A DNA stretch of 64,000 bases from Sporosarcina sp. PTS2304. GTDB lineage: Bacteria; Bacillota; Bacilli; Bacillales_A; Planococcaceae. Below are positions 26,933-36,699 of the stretch, one piece after another (positions within the stretch are counted from its first letter, which is position 1; every line of letters starts with the position of its first letter). The stretch covers positions 2,017,001-2,081,000 of the forward strand of contig NZ_CP031230.1 of NCBI RefSeq assembly GCF_003351785.1, written 5' to 3'. A model generated the notes under the pieces. The model was not told the DNA's origin. It was given only the letters and a program-made list of their open reading frames with translations, and made no database searches. Both the position numbers and the translations under genes were made by a program.

Positions 26933-28717
26933 CTATATATTTGTAAACTGCACCAGCTTACTGTCGTTTTCAAAACCGTTCAAAGATGCGGTAAATACTT
27001 TATTTTGCATAGTAGCGATTTCTGGTAGTTCTTTTACTAGCCGCTCATACGTTGCTTGGTCTATCACAATATCGTTGCCTATACTTTGCTGTTGAATACG
27101 AGCCGCTTTATTGACTGTCCTTCCAAAGTAATCAAGTAGTTCATTCGCATTGACCGCAATAACTGAACCTACGTAAAAACCTACTTTCACTTGGACAGGT
27201 TGTGATAAATTTTCATTTAGTGTATGTAAATTACGTTGAATCGCAACACTCGCTTTAAACGCTTCGTTCTCGCTAGTAAAAGCACCCATTACAGAATCTC
27301 CAATCGTTTTAACGACTGTTCCCTTATGCTTTTTTATGTGCATCATAATATAATCGAAATGCTTTTGCACATCTGAGTATGCTTTGGCGTCTCCGATTTG
27401 TTCGTATAATTTTGTAGAATCCTTCAGATCTGTAAACATAATTGCCATATTCCCCACACCAATTTGCAAACCTGGCGCCAATACTTCAGTGCCTAATAAA
27501 TCACGAAACAGCTGAAGCGACGTAACTTCTCTAGCAGTGAGCGCATACGAATCCCATTCTTTCTTTTCCATAACGATTACGATTTCTTTATCAGTTTCAT
27601 TGATCAACTCATAATGTTTAGCTTGTGCCACAGCTGATTGAACAAACCCATCATCTGTATAGCGAATCTCTGCTTCATCGCAAATTATATCCGTAATTTC
27701 CAATAGATGATTGGATTGTAAGGTACGGCATCTAAACAGTTCTTCTACTAGTAGCCAATTGATTCGTTTCGTACTATTAGGTGCCACTCTAAATTGCCCA
27801 AGTATATGCGGCGACTTGACAGGTCCATTAATACAAAAAACTTCTTTCGTCGTTTGTCTTATTGCTGCGTTGACATGGAACCTCATTTCAACGTACCGGT
27901 CAAAGTCTAAGTCGTAGTCCACTCCACACAGTTCACAATGTACTGTACTCGTCATTTGTTTCAGGATGGAAGCTTTTCCTTTAGGCACGCGACAATTCGG
28001 ACACATTAAGTTCCAATCATAATCTAATAATCCCACTGCATTTGCCAATAAGAATAATTCCACTGATTCAAAGCGATCGAAGTGATATGCAGCTGCCCAC
28101 CGGTAAGGCTGCATTTCAAGCACTTCCTCATCCGATCCATACCGCACTGTATTCGCTAATGCCCGAACCATTTTCTTATTTGAAAAAGAGTCTTCGAGTA
28201 AAGTGAGCACTTGCTCTAAACGCGCCTCCTCTATTACTACCATTTTCACACGGCTCGGTCTCTTTTTGCCCTCATTTTTTTCGTACTCAGTCGCATACGT
28301 AAGCATATTGCGTAACTGCGGATAGATTACTGTTACTAAAGCGATTTTACCAACGATATGGCGACAGATAAAATCTCCATTCAACAATAATCGAGTCTTT
28401 CCATCTGATAATGGTTCCAGACGAACTGTCCATAAAGCAGATACTAAAGGACCCTCGATATACTCCCGCTCAATTGTGTAATATGCATAGCGAACCCACT
28501 CAAATACATGCTCTTTCCACTTTACAGACAAGATACCTATTGCAGTAGCATCTGCTCGACGAATGATTTCATTGTTTTCTTCAGTAAATTGATCAAAATT
28601 TACTGGAAAAATACCTGCATATTCATTTAGTTGATCGGTATCAGCCAGCAAATCCCATAGTGCTTCAGGTGGCAGATTAATCACTCGTTCTTCACGAAAG
28701 TTGAGCATATTTTTCAT
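26933..28717 (-). CDS. Class III adenylate/guanylate cyclase with SRPBCC-like N-terminus
   Basis: Multidomain protein of about 594 residues. Residues about 1-150 resemble an SRPBCC (START-like) ligand-binding fold; the middle has a zinc-ribbon-like CPNC...CELC pair near residues 240-265 and resembles the DUF5939 region; the C-terminal 180 residues are a class III cyclase catalytic domain. Metal aspartates are in IMFTDLKDST and TIGDSVMGAF, the lysine in VVKTIGD suits purine binding, and the transition-state Asn/Arg lie in TVNKAARIQ, so the domain should be active. I start at ATG 28717, one base after the HD-GYP stop, which implies reinitiation. The product could be cAMP or cGMP. Confidence 0.85.
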   Translation of the reverse strand: MKNMLNFREERVINLPPEALWDLLADTDQLNEYAGIFPVNFDQFTEENNEIIRRADATAIGILSVKWKEHVFEWVRYAYYTIEREYIEGPLVSALWTVRLEPLSDGKTRLLLNGDFICRHIVGKIALVTVIYPQLRNMLTYATEYEKNEGKKRPSRVKMVVIEEARLEQVLTLLEDSFSNKKMVRALANTVRYGSDEEVLEMQPYRWAAAYHFDRFESVELFLLANAVGLLDYDWNLMCPNCRVPKGKASILKQMTSTVHCELCGVDYDLDFDRYVEMRFHVNAAIRQTTKEVFCINGPVKSPHILGQFRVAPNSTKRINWLLVEELFRCRTLQSNHLLEITDIICDEAEIRYTDDGFVQSAVAQAKHYELINETDKEIVIVMEKKEWDSYALTAREVTSLQLFRDLLGTEVLAPGLQIGVGNMAIMFTDLKDSTKLYEQIGDAKAYSDVQKHFDYIMMHIKKHKGTVVKTIGDSVMGAFTSENEAFKASVAIQRNLHTLNENLSQPVQVKVGFYVGSVIAVNANELLDYFGRTVNKAARIQQQSIGNDIVIDQATYERLVKELPEIATMQNKVFTASLNGFENDSKLVQFTNI

Positions 28718-28718
28718 C

Positions 28719-29870
28719 TTACTCATCACTTCCATCTACAAACTCGTCACGTATGGAGATAAATTGATCAAGATTTTCTAAAAATAAATCAACCAGTCGT
28801 GGATCAAATTGTTTTCCACGCTCATCGGTCATATAAGAAGTAATTTTTTCAAGCGGCCATGCTTTTTTATATACACGATCACTCCCAAGTGCATCAAAGA
28901 CGTCTGCAACCGCTGTAATACGTCCATAAATATGAATATCTTCACCTTTTTTACCTGCAGGATATCCTTTTCCATCCCAGCGTTCATGATGCTCATTAGC
29001 GATAATTGCTGCAATTTGCAATAATTCTCGGTTCGACTTTTTAAAGACATTATGACCTATCGTTGTATGTTGTTTCATCAGATTGAATTCTTCCTCTGTT
29101 AACTTTCCAGGTTTCAATAAAATGCTGTCCGGTATAGCTACTTTCCCGATATCATGCATGGGCGATGCGTATTTAAACTTTAATGCCTCACTTTCAGGTA
29201 TTCCTAATAAGCAGGCGAGAAGGAAAGAGTATTTTGCTACGCGCTTTACGTGAAAACCCGTTTCTTGTGACCGGCTTTCCCCGATTTCCCCCATCGTCAC
29301 AATAATTTCCTTCTGTGTTTCTACTAGTTCGTTCCGTAGAATAAAAGCTTCCAATGATTTTCCTGTAAAATTAGAAGCGATTTTTAGCACGTCTAAATCA
29401 TGTGCAGTAAACTGTTTATTTCCACCCAATTTATTAATCGCTTGAAAGGCACCGATAATTTTCCCTTCTGCGTTATGAAAAGGAATACATAAAACTGAAA
29501 CCGTTCGATACCCGGTTTCTTTATCTACTGTCGGATTAAATCGCTCATCTTTATAAGCGTCTTGAATATTCAGCTCAGCTCCTGTTTGGACTGTATGCCC
29601 TGCAAATCCACTATCTTCAGGTATACTGATCTTTTGCACACCGTGTCCTCCTACAGTCCACAGAGAGCGTTCCTCTGGATTATGTAACCAAACAGAACAA
29701 CGATCGGCATATACTAATTCTTTACCGAGGTCCGCTAAATTCATAACCATCTTCTTTATATCTGTTTCGACTGTTATTTTCGTCATATATTCAAAAATGA
29801 CACCGAGCAATCGGTCGGAATCATTCGTCGCGCGGATGTTCATGGATGAAGCAATTGATGAATATGGCAT
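28719..29870 (-). CDS. GAF and HD-GYP domain phosphodiesterase
   Basis: Cytosolic signalling protein with an N-terminal GAF sensor (about residues 30-180, with YADRCSVWLHN and VLCIPFHNAEGKIIGAFQ) and a C-terminal HD-GYP domain. The HD pair is in MHDIGKVAIPD and the GYP signature is WDGKGYPAGKKGE, followed by ITAVADVFDAL, so all metal positions look intact. HD-GYP enzymes hydrolyse c-di-GMP or related dinucleotides. I start at ATG 29870 (MPYSSIASS) after a G-rich stretch; an extension to 29981 would overlap the divergent promoter region. It is directly coupled to the downstream nucleotide cyclase. Confidence 0.85.
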   Translation of the reverse strand: MPYSSIASSMNIRATNDSDRLLGVIFEYMTKITVETDIKKMVMNLADLGKELVYADRCSVWLHNPEERSLWTVGGHGVQKISIPEDSGFAGHTVQTGAELNIQDAYKDERFNPTVDKETGYRTVSVLCIPFHNAEGKIIGAFQAINKLGGNKQFTAHDLDVLKIASNFTGKSLEAFILRNELVETQKEIIVTMGEIGESRSQETGFHVKRVAKYSFLLACLLGIPESEALKFKYASPMHDIGKVAIPDSILLKPGKLTEEEFNLMKQHTTIGHNVFKKSNRELLQIAAIIANEHHERWDGKGYPAGKKGEDIHIYGRITAVADVFDALGSDRVYKKAWPLEKITSYMTDERGKQFDPRLVDLFLENLDQFISIRDEFVDGSDE

Positions 29871-29984
29871 AAGCAGTGCCCCCCCATATAAAGTATAAAT
29901 CATTTTAATATATGTTAATATTATCATGATACATGTATAAAAAGTAGTTACTAAGACGTAACTATTATTTTGGAGGCTCATTTA

Positions 29985-30335
29985 ATGGATCTATTTACTT
30001 ATTTACTGCTAGGTCATCTAGTAGGAGACTTTTTATTTCAGAGCTCCTGGATGGCAATGAATAAAGCGAAACAATGGATTCCTTTATTGATACATTGCAT
30101 CATTTATACCGCAACTGTAAGCATAGCCATTCTCATAGGCGGCTTTTCTCTATCCCCTTTCGCTGTTGGAATCCTGTTCTTTAGTCATGTTATTTTAGAT
30201 AAACGGGTCTTTGTAGTTTGGTGGGCAAAAACATTTATGAGCGTCACACAGCCAACTGGTAATTGGCTAATTATTGTGGCTGATCAAGTATTTCACTTGC
30301 TTATATTAGGCATCATTGCGCACACATTCTACTAA
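29985..30335 (+). CDS. DUF3307 membrane protein
   Basis: A 116-residue membrane protein with about four hydrophobic segments and the DUF3307 N-terminal motif LLLGHLVGDFLFQSSWMA, plus a second SHVILDKR histidine/aspartate motif. The family has no known function. TTGGAGG precedes the ATG at 29985; a GTG-type extension to 29970 is less likely. It is divergent from the HD-GYP gene across a 114-base AT-rich promoter region. Confidence 0.75.
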   Translation: MDLFTYLLLGHLVGDFLFQSSWMAMNKAKQWIPLLIHCIIYTATVSIAILIGGFSLSPFAVGILFFSHVILDKRVFVVWWAKTFMSVTQPTGNWLIIVADQVFHLLILGIIAHTFY

Positions 30336-30471
30336 TTTCATTTTTAACGGTATGAAAGTACTTTTCGTTATATGTTTTATTGAATTTTCCTTCATCTGCT
30401 ATACTTGTTCTGTTGTTCATTCCTATCAATCCGTTTATTATAGATAGAGTACATAGTAAGGAGGAATCGAT

Positions 30472-32046
30472 TTGAAGACACTTTGGCATAACGGAGTATT
30501 TTACACGCTTCAACGCGAAGGGCAGACAGCAGATGCCTTAATTACAGAACAGGGAAAAATTACAGCAATCGGTTCCTATGAAGATTTGAAAGACCAAGCC
30601 CAACAATCGATTGATTTGCATGGTGCTTTTGTCTATCCCGGATTTATCGATAATCATATGCACATTATTGGGCAAGGAGAAAAATTGCGTAAAGTAGACT
30701 TATCATACGCCACTTCTTCAGAGGAATTAATCGATTTGCTGGCGGATGCATATAGAGACTTTCCTGAAGGTGAATGGTTTACGGGAGATGGATGGGATGA
30801 GAATAACTTCTCAGACAAAAAAATCTTAACCCGCTATGATCTGGACAAGATTACAACTTCACCTATGTTATTAAAGCGTACATGCTGGCATGCGGCAGTC
30901 GTTAACTCGAAAGCTTTAGAATTAGCCGGCATTACAAAAGATACACCTGACCCAGAAGACGGTGTCATAGAACGTGATGAATATGGAGAGCCAACGGGAT
31001 TACTTAAAGAAGGAGCTATGCATAGGGTACAAGAATTATTGCCCGAACCTACTATCGCATATGTGAAAAAAGCTTTAGAAACTTCAGTGGATCATTTGCT
31101 GTCCGTCGGTTTAACCGGCGTCGTGACAGATGATTTAGGTTATTACGGTCATTATAGTACACCACTTACTGCGTTCAATCAGGTGCTGGGTAAAAAGCGT
31201 AAATTTCGTACTCATTTATTACGTCATTTCAGTGTTTTTGAACAACTTTTCAAAGATCAGGCTACATATAATGAACCTTGGGTAGAACCGGGCGAGATGA
31301 AAATTTTTATGGATGGAGCATTTGGAGGCAGTACCGCTTGGCTCAGTAAACCTTATGCCGATGATGCGGAAAATGTAGGTACCTCAGTCCTAACAGAGGA
31401 AGAATTAGATTGCTACGTTAGAACGGCTCGTCGCTATGGAGAAGCAGTCGCCATTCATATGATTGGAGATTTGGCTGCTGAGAAAGCATTGGATGTAATC
31501 GAGAAATATCCTGTACCTAGCGGAAAGAAAGATCGTTTCATTCATGTGACTCTATTACGAGAAGATTTAGTAGAGCGCATGGCTGCCTTGCCGATCGTAT
31601 TAGACATTCAACCTACTTTTGTCCCTTCAGATTTCCCATGGGTTGAAGAACGGCTCGGTGCTGATCGAATGGATTGGGCATATGCATGGAAAAAACTAAT
31701 TGCTAAAGGATTTATTTGCGGCGGTGGCTCTGATGCCCCTATTGAAGATCCTAATCCTTTGCTTGGTATTCACTCTGCCATCACAAGACGACTGCCTACA
31801 GAATCACATGAAGGATACTTACCCGATGAAAAACTGAGCCGCTATGAAGCGGTACAATTATATACATCAGGAGCAGCAGCCACTATTGGAAAAGAACATG
31901 TGCGTGGTCGACTCGCGATTGGGTTTGATGCAGACTTCACTGTTCTGGCAGAAGATATATTTGCAGTTGCTGTAGATCATATCCCTGAAATTCCGGTAGT
32001 TAAAACTATTGTTGCTGGTGAGATGATGTATGATGCAACTATGTAA
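30472..32046 (+). CDS. Metal-dependent amidohydrolase, YtcJ-like
   Basis: A 524-residue amidohydrolase of the YtcJ/amidohydrolase_3 group. The N-terminal beta sandwich is followed by GFIDNHMHIIG (metal histidines), HMIGD near residue 325, and GGGSDAPIEDPNP (the metal-binding aspartate), with the returning GRLAIGFDADFTVL strand at the C-terminus. TTG is the start, with AAGGAGG in perfect position. Substrate is unknown; family members hydrolyse varied N-acyl or cyclic amides. It stands alone. Confidence 0.87.
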   Translation: MKTLWHNGVFYTLQREGQTADALITEQGKITAIGSYEDLKDQAQQSIDLHGAFVYPGFIDNHMHIIGQGEKLRKVDLSYATSSEELIDLLADAYRDFPEGEWFTGDGWDENNFSDKKILTRYDLDKITTSPMLLKRTCWHAAVVNSKALELAGITKDTPDPEDGVIERDEYGEPTGLLKEGAMHRVQELLPEPTIAYVKKALETSVDHLLSVGLTGVVTDDLGYYGHYSTPLTAFNQVLGKKRKFRTHLLRHFSVFEQLFKDQATYNEPWVEPGEMKIFMDGAFGGSTAWLSKPYADDAENVGTSVLTEEELDCYVRTARRYGEAVAIHMIGDLAAEKALDVIEKYPVPSGKKDRFIHVTLLREDLVERMAALPIVLDIQPTFVPSDFPWVEERLGADRMDWAYAWKKLIAKGFICGGGSDAPIEDPNPLLGIHSAITRRLPTESHEGYLPDEKLSRYEAVQLYTSGAAATIGKEHVRGRLAIGFDADFTVLAEDIFAVAVDHIPEIPVVKTIVAGEMMYDATM

Positions 32047-32099
32047 AATCTGTTTAGTTTGAAGTAGTTAGGGAAAACTTCTGAAAAGGAGGTTTTATC

Positions 32100-32588
32100 T
32101 TGGAATTACTTAAAGTAAACGGTGTAGTGAACTGGAAGAAGCTTACGCGTAACGTATTACTTCCTGTTGTTGGTGGCTCAATTATTGGATATCTAGCGAA
32201 TCGTAATACTCAAGACCAATATGCTCAATTGGAAAAGCCTTCATTTTCTCCGCCAGGCTCCATTTTCCCAATCGCTTGGACTACTTTATATACGATGATG
32301 GGAATCGCTAAATACAGAGTGGAAGAGAAGCAACGTCTAGAATCAAAAGATGCTACAACGTTATACGATATTCAACTAGGCTTAAACTTCTTATGGTCTT
32401 TTTTGTTTTTCAAGTGGAATTTACGAGGAACAGCACTTATCGAAATGACCATTCTCCTTGGTGCCATAGCTTTAACGGCTTACGAGTTCAACAAAATAGA
32501 TCAAACGGCCGGTGTGCTAATGCTTCCTTATATCGCTTGGGTATTGTTCGCGCTGACATTGAACTATAGTACGTGGAAGTTAAACTAA
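32100..32588 (+). CDS. tspO: TspO/MBR family membrane protein
   Basis: Five-helix translocator-protein homologue that binds porphyrins or tryptophan-derived ligands. Family features: YAQLEKPSFSPPGSIFPIAW, TTLYTMMGIAKY, and a tryptophan-rich helix with NFLWSFLFFKWN. Length is 162 residues. TTG is the start after AAAAGGAGG. It is followed immediately by a perfect bidirectional terminator shared with the convergent TM2 gene. Confidence 0.87.
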   Translation: MELLKVNGVVNWKKLTRNVLLPVVGGSIIGYLANRNTQDQYAQLEKPSFSPPGSIFPIAWTTLYTMMGIAKYRVEEKQRLESKDATTLYDIQLGLNFLWSFLFFKWNLRGTALIEMTILLGAIALTAYEFNKIDQTAGVLMLPYIAWVLFALTLNYSTWKLN

Positions 32589-32627
32589 TAAAAATGTCCT
32601 TGCCATATTAGGCAAGGACATTTTTAT
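32588..32627. terminator. Bidirectional terminator between tspO and the TM2 gene
   Basis: Perfect stem AAAATGTCCTTGCC with GGCAAGGACATTTT around a six-base loop, with A/T runs on both sides. Confidence 0.9.
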
Positions 32628-32866
32628 TAGTAATACGTCTGAGATTGGTTTCGATTCATACGTTCTGCAGTTTTATAAGCATCATACATTCCCCAAATCC
32701 AAACAATCGGGTACGTAATAAAACCGATCAGAACGAACATTAATAAACCATTAATTGCTTGTAAAATGATAAGCAAAATCCCTTTGAGAATTTGTCCGTT
32801 ATAAATTTGTCCGACACCAGTCCAGAAAAAACTTAGAACGGCTGCAATACCCGGGTGCTTCAGCAT
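32627..32866 (-). CDS. TM2 domain membrane protein
   Basis: A 79-residue protein with two hydrophobic helices separated by a short turn and the TM2 signature FFWTGVGQIYNGQILKGILL followed by WIWGMYDAYKTAERMN. Function in the family is unknown. I start it at the ATG 32866, after GAAGGGGATGA; the upstream extension contains the ribosome site itself. Confidence 0.82.
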   Translation of the reverse strand: MLKHPGIAAVLSFFWTGVGQIYNGQILKGILLIILQAINGLLMFVLIGFITYPIVWIWGMYDAYKTAERMNRNQSQTYY

Positions 32867-32945
32867 ACACTCATCCCCTTCCCGGCAGCTTTCTTTCATC
32901 TTACCGTATCAGGAAAGGTAATGACAAGATGTTTCGTAAAACGAC

Positions 32946-33911
32946 TTAGAAACGATCTTTGTCGAGTGGGTCTTCTACGACATCTATTTCTCCATCTCTT
33001 TCAACATGTACTTCCTCACGCTTCACCGTTTCGTTTACAGTTTCTTGTTCCACTACTTGGCTTTTCTTAACGATAATTTCCTCTGTAACTACTGGTTTTT
33101 TTGTAACTTCTATACGTTCTTCCGTCACGGGTATACGGATCGTATCTTCATCTTCCGCGAATGCTGTTGCATCATGTCCGAAATTAGCATCAGTATCTAG
33201 CTCACCATCTATAACTGGCCTGCGCTCAATTGTAATTTCATCATGTGAGACATTCACATCTACTGATCTAGGTTCCTCTACTACATCTTTTTCAATCCGA
33301 ACTTCGCCACGTTGACTCTCTACTTTATCAATTTGTAAACGTTCTTCATGTAAGCGTAAACGTTCCTCTTCAGTATGACCGAGATTATGTTCATCAGAAT
33401 AAGCGTCATGATGGTTTAAGTGAGTAAGATTTTCTTCGGGTAATGTTTTATTCAATCTATATGCTGGGTCTCCGCCATTCAACTCTTGATCCGTCACACT
33501 TAACCCATTCGCTCCTAAATTGATATCTGATCCATTTCTACTTCTACCATAAAAATCAGTGTTATCCATATAGTGTCGGTTCGCTTCACCCGAATCTACG
33601 TAGAGCAGCATGCCGCCTTGTTCAATTTCATTGTAATATTTTGTTGTATCTTCTGCTCCAAAGTTCAAATTATCTACCATCCGACGTACATGATCTTCTC
33701 CAGAAACAAACCCCATAAAACGATCCCACCATGAATCATCCGCAGATTTAATCTCTGCATCCGTTCGGCTTCTCAACATAGTTAAGTGATCATCATTCTT
33801 AACAACGACATATATATCATCTTCCGGCCAACCTTCTCTTTTTAATTCTTCCACGCGATTGATTAATTCCGTTTCGTCATAATACATTCCCATATATCTG
33901 TTAGTACTCAT
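32946..33911 (-). CDS. General stress protein, YflT plus DUF2382 (YsnF-like)
   Basis: A 321-residue stress protein. Residues about 1-115 match the YflT/general stress protein 17M domain (YYDETELINRVEELKREGW; GGMLLYVD). Residues about 185-310 are DUF2382/YsnF-type repeats with EERLRLHEERLQIDK, RVEIEK-like strands and TEERIEVTKKPVVTEE. AGGAGG precedes the ATG, and a SigB-like promoter lies about 50-75 bases upstream, consistent with ysnF control in B. subtilis. Cytoplasmic; molecular role unknown. Confidence 0.85.
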   Translation of the reverse strand: MSTNRYMGMYYDETELINRVEELKREGWPEDDIYVVVKNDDHLTMLRSRTDAEIKSADDSWWDRFMGFVSGEDHVRRMVDNLNFGAEDTTKYYNEIEQGGMLLYVDSGEANRHYMDNTDFYGRSRNGSDINLGANGLSVTDQELNGGDPAYRLNKTLPEENLTHLNHHDAYSDEHNLGHTEEERLRLHEERLQIDKVESQRGEVRIEKDVVEEPRSVDVNVSHDEITIERRPVIDGELDTDANFGHDATAFAEDEDTIRIPVTEERIEVTKKPVVTEEIIVKKSQVVEQETVNETVKREEVHVERDGEIDVVEDPLDKDRF

Positions 33912-33960
33912 CTAGCTCTCCTCCTAATAATTTGTAGTGATTGTTATTGTGTTATATGAA

Positions 33961-33985
33961 CTACCCGATTAATAGAGTTAGAAAC
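33961..33985 (-). promoter_or_regulatory. SigB-type promoter of the YsnF-like gene
   Basis: On the minus strand GTTTCT, a 13-base spacer, then GGGTAG, with spacing identical to the SigB promoters at 19898 and 25300. Confidence 0.65.
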
Positions 33986-34055
33986 ATTCCACATTTTTTA
34001 GTGCTATGTATAATTCATTGCAGATAAGGAATCCTGAGTAAAAGGAGTGATAGTA

Positions 34056-34463
34056 TTGTTAGAATTAAATACACCTATTGAAGGAAAACTTGCTTGCTTT
34101 GGAACACTTCGCGATAAAGTTTCCGAGCATGGTTACCATTTTGGAGGAGGCTGGGACTATAATAGAGGTCACTTTGACTCTATCCTTTCTCGTGAAGGCG
34201 GAGAAACGATTTATTTACGTGTCCCATTTGTCGTGGATGATGGGGAATTAGATGATTATCATACTTCTATAAAATTTAAAAAGCCGTATGTGATTAAACA
34301 TGTGGTGAATACAGGATTAGATCGTGATGCCAGTTCTTTACTGAGCGGATCATTCAATCAATTTCAGGAACCACTAGAGAAAGATGCAGAAATCCGTGAT
34401 AAAAGTCGCTGGGAAACTGCTGGCGAATTGGCAATTGAGGAGATCTTACAGTACTTGGAATGA
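34056..34463 (+). CDS. yugN: YugN-like family protein
   Basis: A 135-residue protein matching the YugN family (Bacillus YugN, function unknown), with the conserved HGYHFGGGWDYNRGHFDS and YLRVPF segments. I start at TTG 34056 with AAAGGAG nine bases upstream; the GTG at 34047 overlaps that site. It is single, and followed by a strong bidirectional terminator. Confidence 0.8.
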   Translation: MLELNTPIEGKLACFGTLRDKVSEHGYHFGGGWDYNRGHFDSILSREGGETIYLRVPFVVDDGELDDYHTSIKFKKPYVIKHVVNTGLDRDASSLLSGSFNQFQEPLEKDAEIRDKSRWETAGELAIEEILQYLE

Positions 34464-34516
34464 ACAGTTCTATCGATATGAATAAAAAATTACACGCTTT
34501 CAAATACACAATCAAA

Positions 34517-34565
34517 TAAAAAAGATGCATGAAGGAAAATTGCTCTCTTCATGCATCTTTTTTTA
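34517..34565. terminator. Bidirectional terminator between yugN and abgT
   Basis: Arms AAAAAAGATGCATGAAG and CTTCATGCATCTTTTTT form a 17-bp perfect stem flanked by A and T runs. Confidence 0.92.
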
Positions 34566-34575
34566 ATGTATTTTA

Positions 34576-36111
34576 TTATTTACTTAAGAAGATAGGACCT
34601 TCTGGACCGAGTGGTAAGCCTAATACATACCAAACTGCGAATAATATAATCCACATAATACTGAATGCGATGGAGTATGGAAGTAAAGATGTCATAAATG
34701 TACCAATACCCATTCTCGGGTCATACTTTTTCGCAAATGTTAAAGCAATAGCAAAATAAGCTAACATAGGTGTGATTGGGTTCGTAATAGAGTCACCAAT
34801 ACGATAAGCTACTTGTGTTACCGCAGGATCATAACCTAAAATCATGAACATCGGCACAAATACGGGTGCCAGAATTGCCCATTTAGCTGATGAACTTGCG
34901 ACGACAAAGTTAATTAATGCAGCAACTACTATAAAGCCGATGAACAAAGGTAGTCCTTTCAATCCCATAGCTTCTAATGTTTCCGCACCTTTAATCGCCA
35001 CAATCGGACCTAGATTACTCCAGCTGAAATATGCAATCATTTGAGCAGCAACAAATGCGATAACGATGTACATACCCATGCCAGACATCGCTCTCGCTAA
35101 ATGATCGGCAAAATCTTTTGAATTCTTTATTTGCTTAACCACTAGTCCATAAACTAACGCAGGAAGCATAAATAAAATCATCATTAAAGGTACTACGCTG
35201 TCCATCAATGGAGAGTTCGTTATAGAGCCCGTTTCCGGATCACGTAATAGACCATTTTGTGGAATAGATAAGTATAAAATAATAGCTATAAATACTATGA
35301 CAGAAATCGCTGCCCATAGTAATCCCCTTTTTTCCACTGCTGATAAATCTTCAACAGTTTCTATTGCACCTGTATAGGAACCCAAACGAGGTTCAACAAT
35401 TTTCGTCGTAACAAAAACCGCAACAGGTACTAAAAATAATGTCGAGACAGCGAGGAAATAATAGTTCATCGCTGGATTAGCCGTATACGTTGGATCATAA
35501 ATCTGTGCACCGATTTCCGTGAATCCTGCGACTAATGGATCGAGTACACTCAAGATCAAGTTCGCAGAGAAGCCTCCTGCCACTGACGCATACGCTGCAG
35601 CCAATCCTGCAATTGGATGCCGGCCCAATGCAATGAAAATCATAGCGACAATCGGTGGTAAGACAACCATCGCTGCATCTGCTGCTGCGTTTCCTAAAAT
35701 AGCAACCAATACAATTACTGGTAAAATGATCTTTTTTGGTGCATTTAAAATCGTCACTTTCATAGTGGCAGAGATTAAACCCGTTGATTCAGCAAGACCT
35801 ACACCTAACATGACTACTAACACTAAACCGAGCGGTGGAAAACTGGTAAAGTTCTCTACTAAGTTCGTCATCATCTTAATGAACCCTTCACCATTCAACA
35901 GATTGATTACTGCTATTTCCTCTCCAGTTCCTGGATTTACAGCAGTAGTCCCAAGCTTTCCGAAAATGAAAGAACAAATTAAAATAATAGCGGCAATATA
36001 CACGAAAAGCATGACTGGATCCGGTAATTTATTTCCGTACTTTTCGATAAAATCTAGAAAGCGATTGAATAACCCGCGTCTTTCTTTTCTAGGTGCACTT
36101 TCATTTCCCAT
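34576..36111 (-). CDS. AbgT family transporter
   Basis: A 511-residue membrane transporter of the AbgT family (p-aminobenzoyl-glutamate uptake or antifolate efflux). Typical N-terminus NRFLDFIEKYGNKLPDPVMLF, then the conserved SFPPLGLVLVVMLGVGLAE and the hairpin region with GNAAADAAMVVLPP and GGFSANLILS, and the C-terminal half with DSITNPITPM. About eleven membrane segments. It is monocistronic with a terminator directly after the stop. Substrate direction (import or export) cannot be told from sequence. Confidence 0.9.
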   Translation of the reverse strand: MGNESAPRKERRGLFNRFLDFIEKYGNKLPDPVMLFVYIAAIILICSFIFGKLGTTAVNPGTGEEIAVINLLNGEGFIKMMTNLVENFTSFPPLGLVLVVMLGVGLAESTGLISATMKVTILNAPKKIILPVIVLVAILGNAAADAAMVVLPPIVAMIFIALGRHPIAGLAAAYASVAGGFSANLILSVLDPLVAGFTEIGAQIYDPTYTANPAMNYYFLAVSTLFLVPVAVFVTTKIVEPRLGSYTGAIETVEDLSAVEKRGLLWAAISVIVFIAIILYLSIPQNGLLRDPETGSITNSPLMDSVVPLMMILFMLPALVYGLVVKQIKNSKDFADHLARAMSGMGMYIVIAFVAAQMIAYFSWSNLGPIVAIKGAETLEAMGLKGLPLFIGFIVVAALINFVVASSSAKWAILAPVFVPMFMILGYDPAVTQVAYRIGDSITNPITPMLAYFAIALTFAKKYDPRMGIGTFMTSLLPYSIAFSIMWIILFAVWYVLGLPLGPEGPIFLSK

Positions 36112-36248
36112 AGTTATTCCCCTTCCTGTTTATCATCTTGCAAATTGTATAAGCAATCTACATTATGACATAATTACAGAATGTTTTGTATGTATTTTCA
36201 GATTTCTTTACTTATATATTTATGAAAAAGTTCTTTTCGATAAATAAT

Positions 36249-36578
36249 TTAGTGCTCAAAGTATAAATATTTATGTAATGCACAATTAGGATTAAAAGAA
36301 GACTCACAAGAAGGGCATACGTATCCGCACTGAAAATATTCATTAATCGTAAGTTCATGACGGCAACTTCCACAGAGTATCGCTTTTTCATCGAATTGCT
36401 CTACTGGCCATACAGCATACAGTTGGCAATCGCCTTCTTCATGACAAGCGTAGCAAGGATAATACGTCTTGCAACAGTAAAATTTAATAGCCACTCGATC
36501 ATTTTCGCCATTGTAATGGACACAACGCGTTTCATCATCAAGTAGCGAACCACTAATTTTTTGGAGATGATTTTTCAT
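36249..36578 (-). CDS. CHY-type zinc finger protein
   Basis: A 109-residue cysteine- and histidine-rich protein of the zf-CHY family: RCVHYNGENDR, KFYCCKTYYPCYACHEE, LCGSCRHELTINEYFQC, CPSCESSFNPNC. These residues would bind three zinc ions. The family is widespread in Bacillales with no clear role. The ATG is preceded by GGAGAG-like sequence. It stands alone between abgT and the YqcI-like gene. Confidence 0.85.
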   Translation of the reverse strand: MKNHLQKISGSLLDDETRCVHYNGENDRVAIKFYCCKTYYPCYACHEEGDCQLYAVWPVEQFDEKAILCGSCRHELTINEYFQCGYVCPSCESSFNPNCALHKYLYFEH

Positions 36579-36699
36579 TTGAATTCTCTCCTTTCCTTTC
36601 TAGAGTAATTATAAAACAAGCTTATATTTATACTATCAACTGTTATTCTCCTTATGTACTTGTGTCTGTCTAAAGTTATATGAAAAAGAACAGTCGTTG

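Noticed and set aside
35519..36247. 242-codon plus-strand reading frame antisense to abgT
   Set aside because: It mirrors the AbgT gene, has low-complexity Pro/Ala/Lys content and no ribosome site; an antisense shadow.
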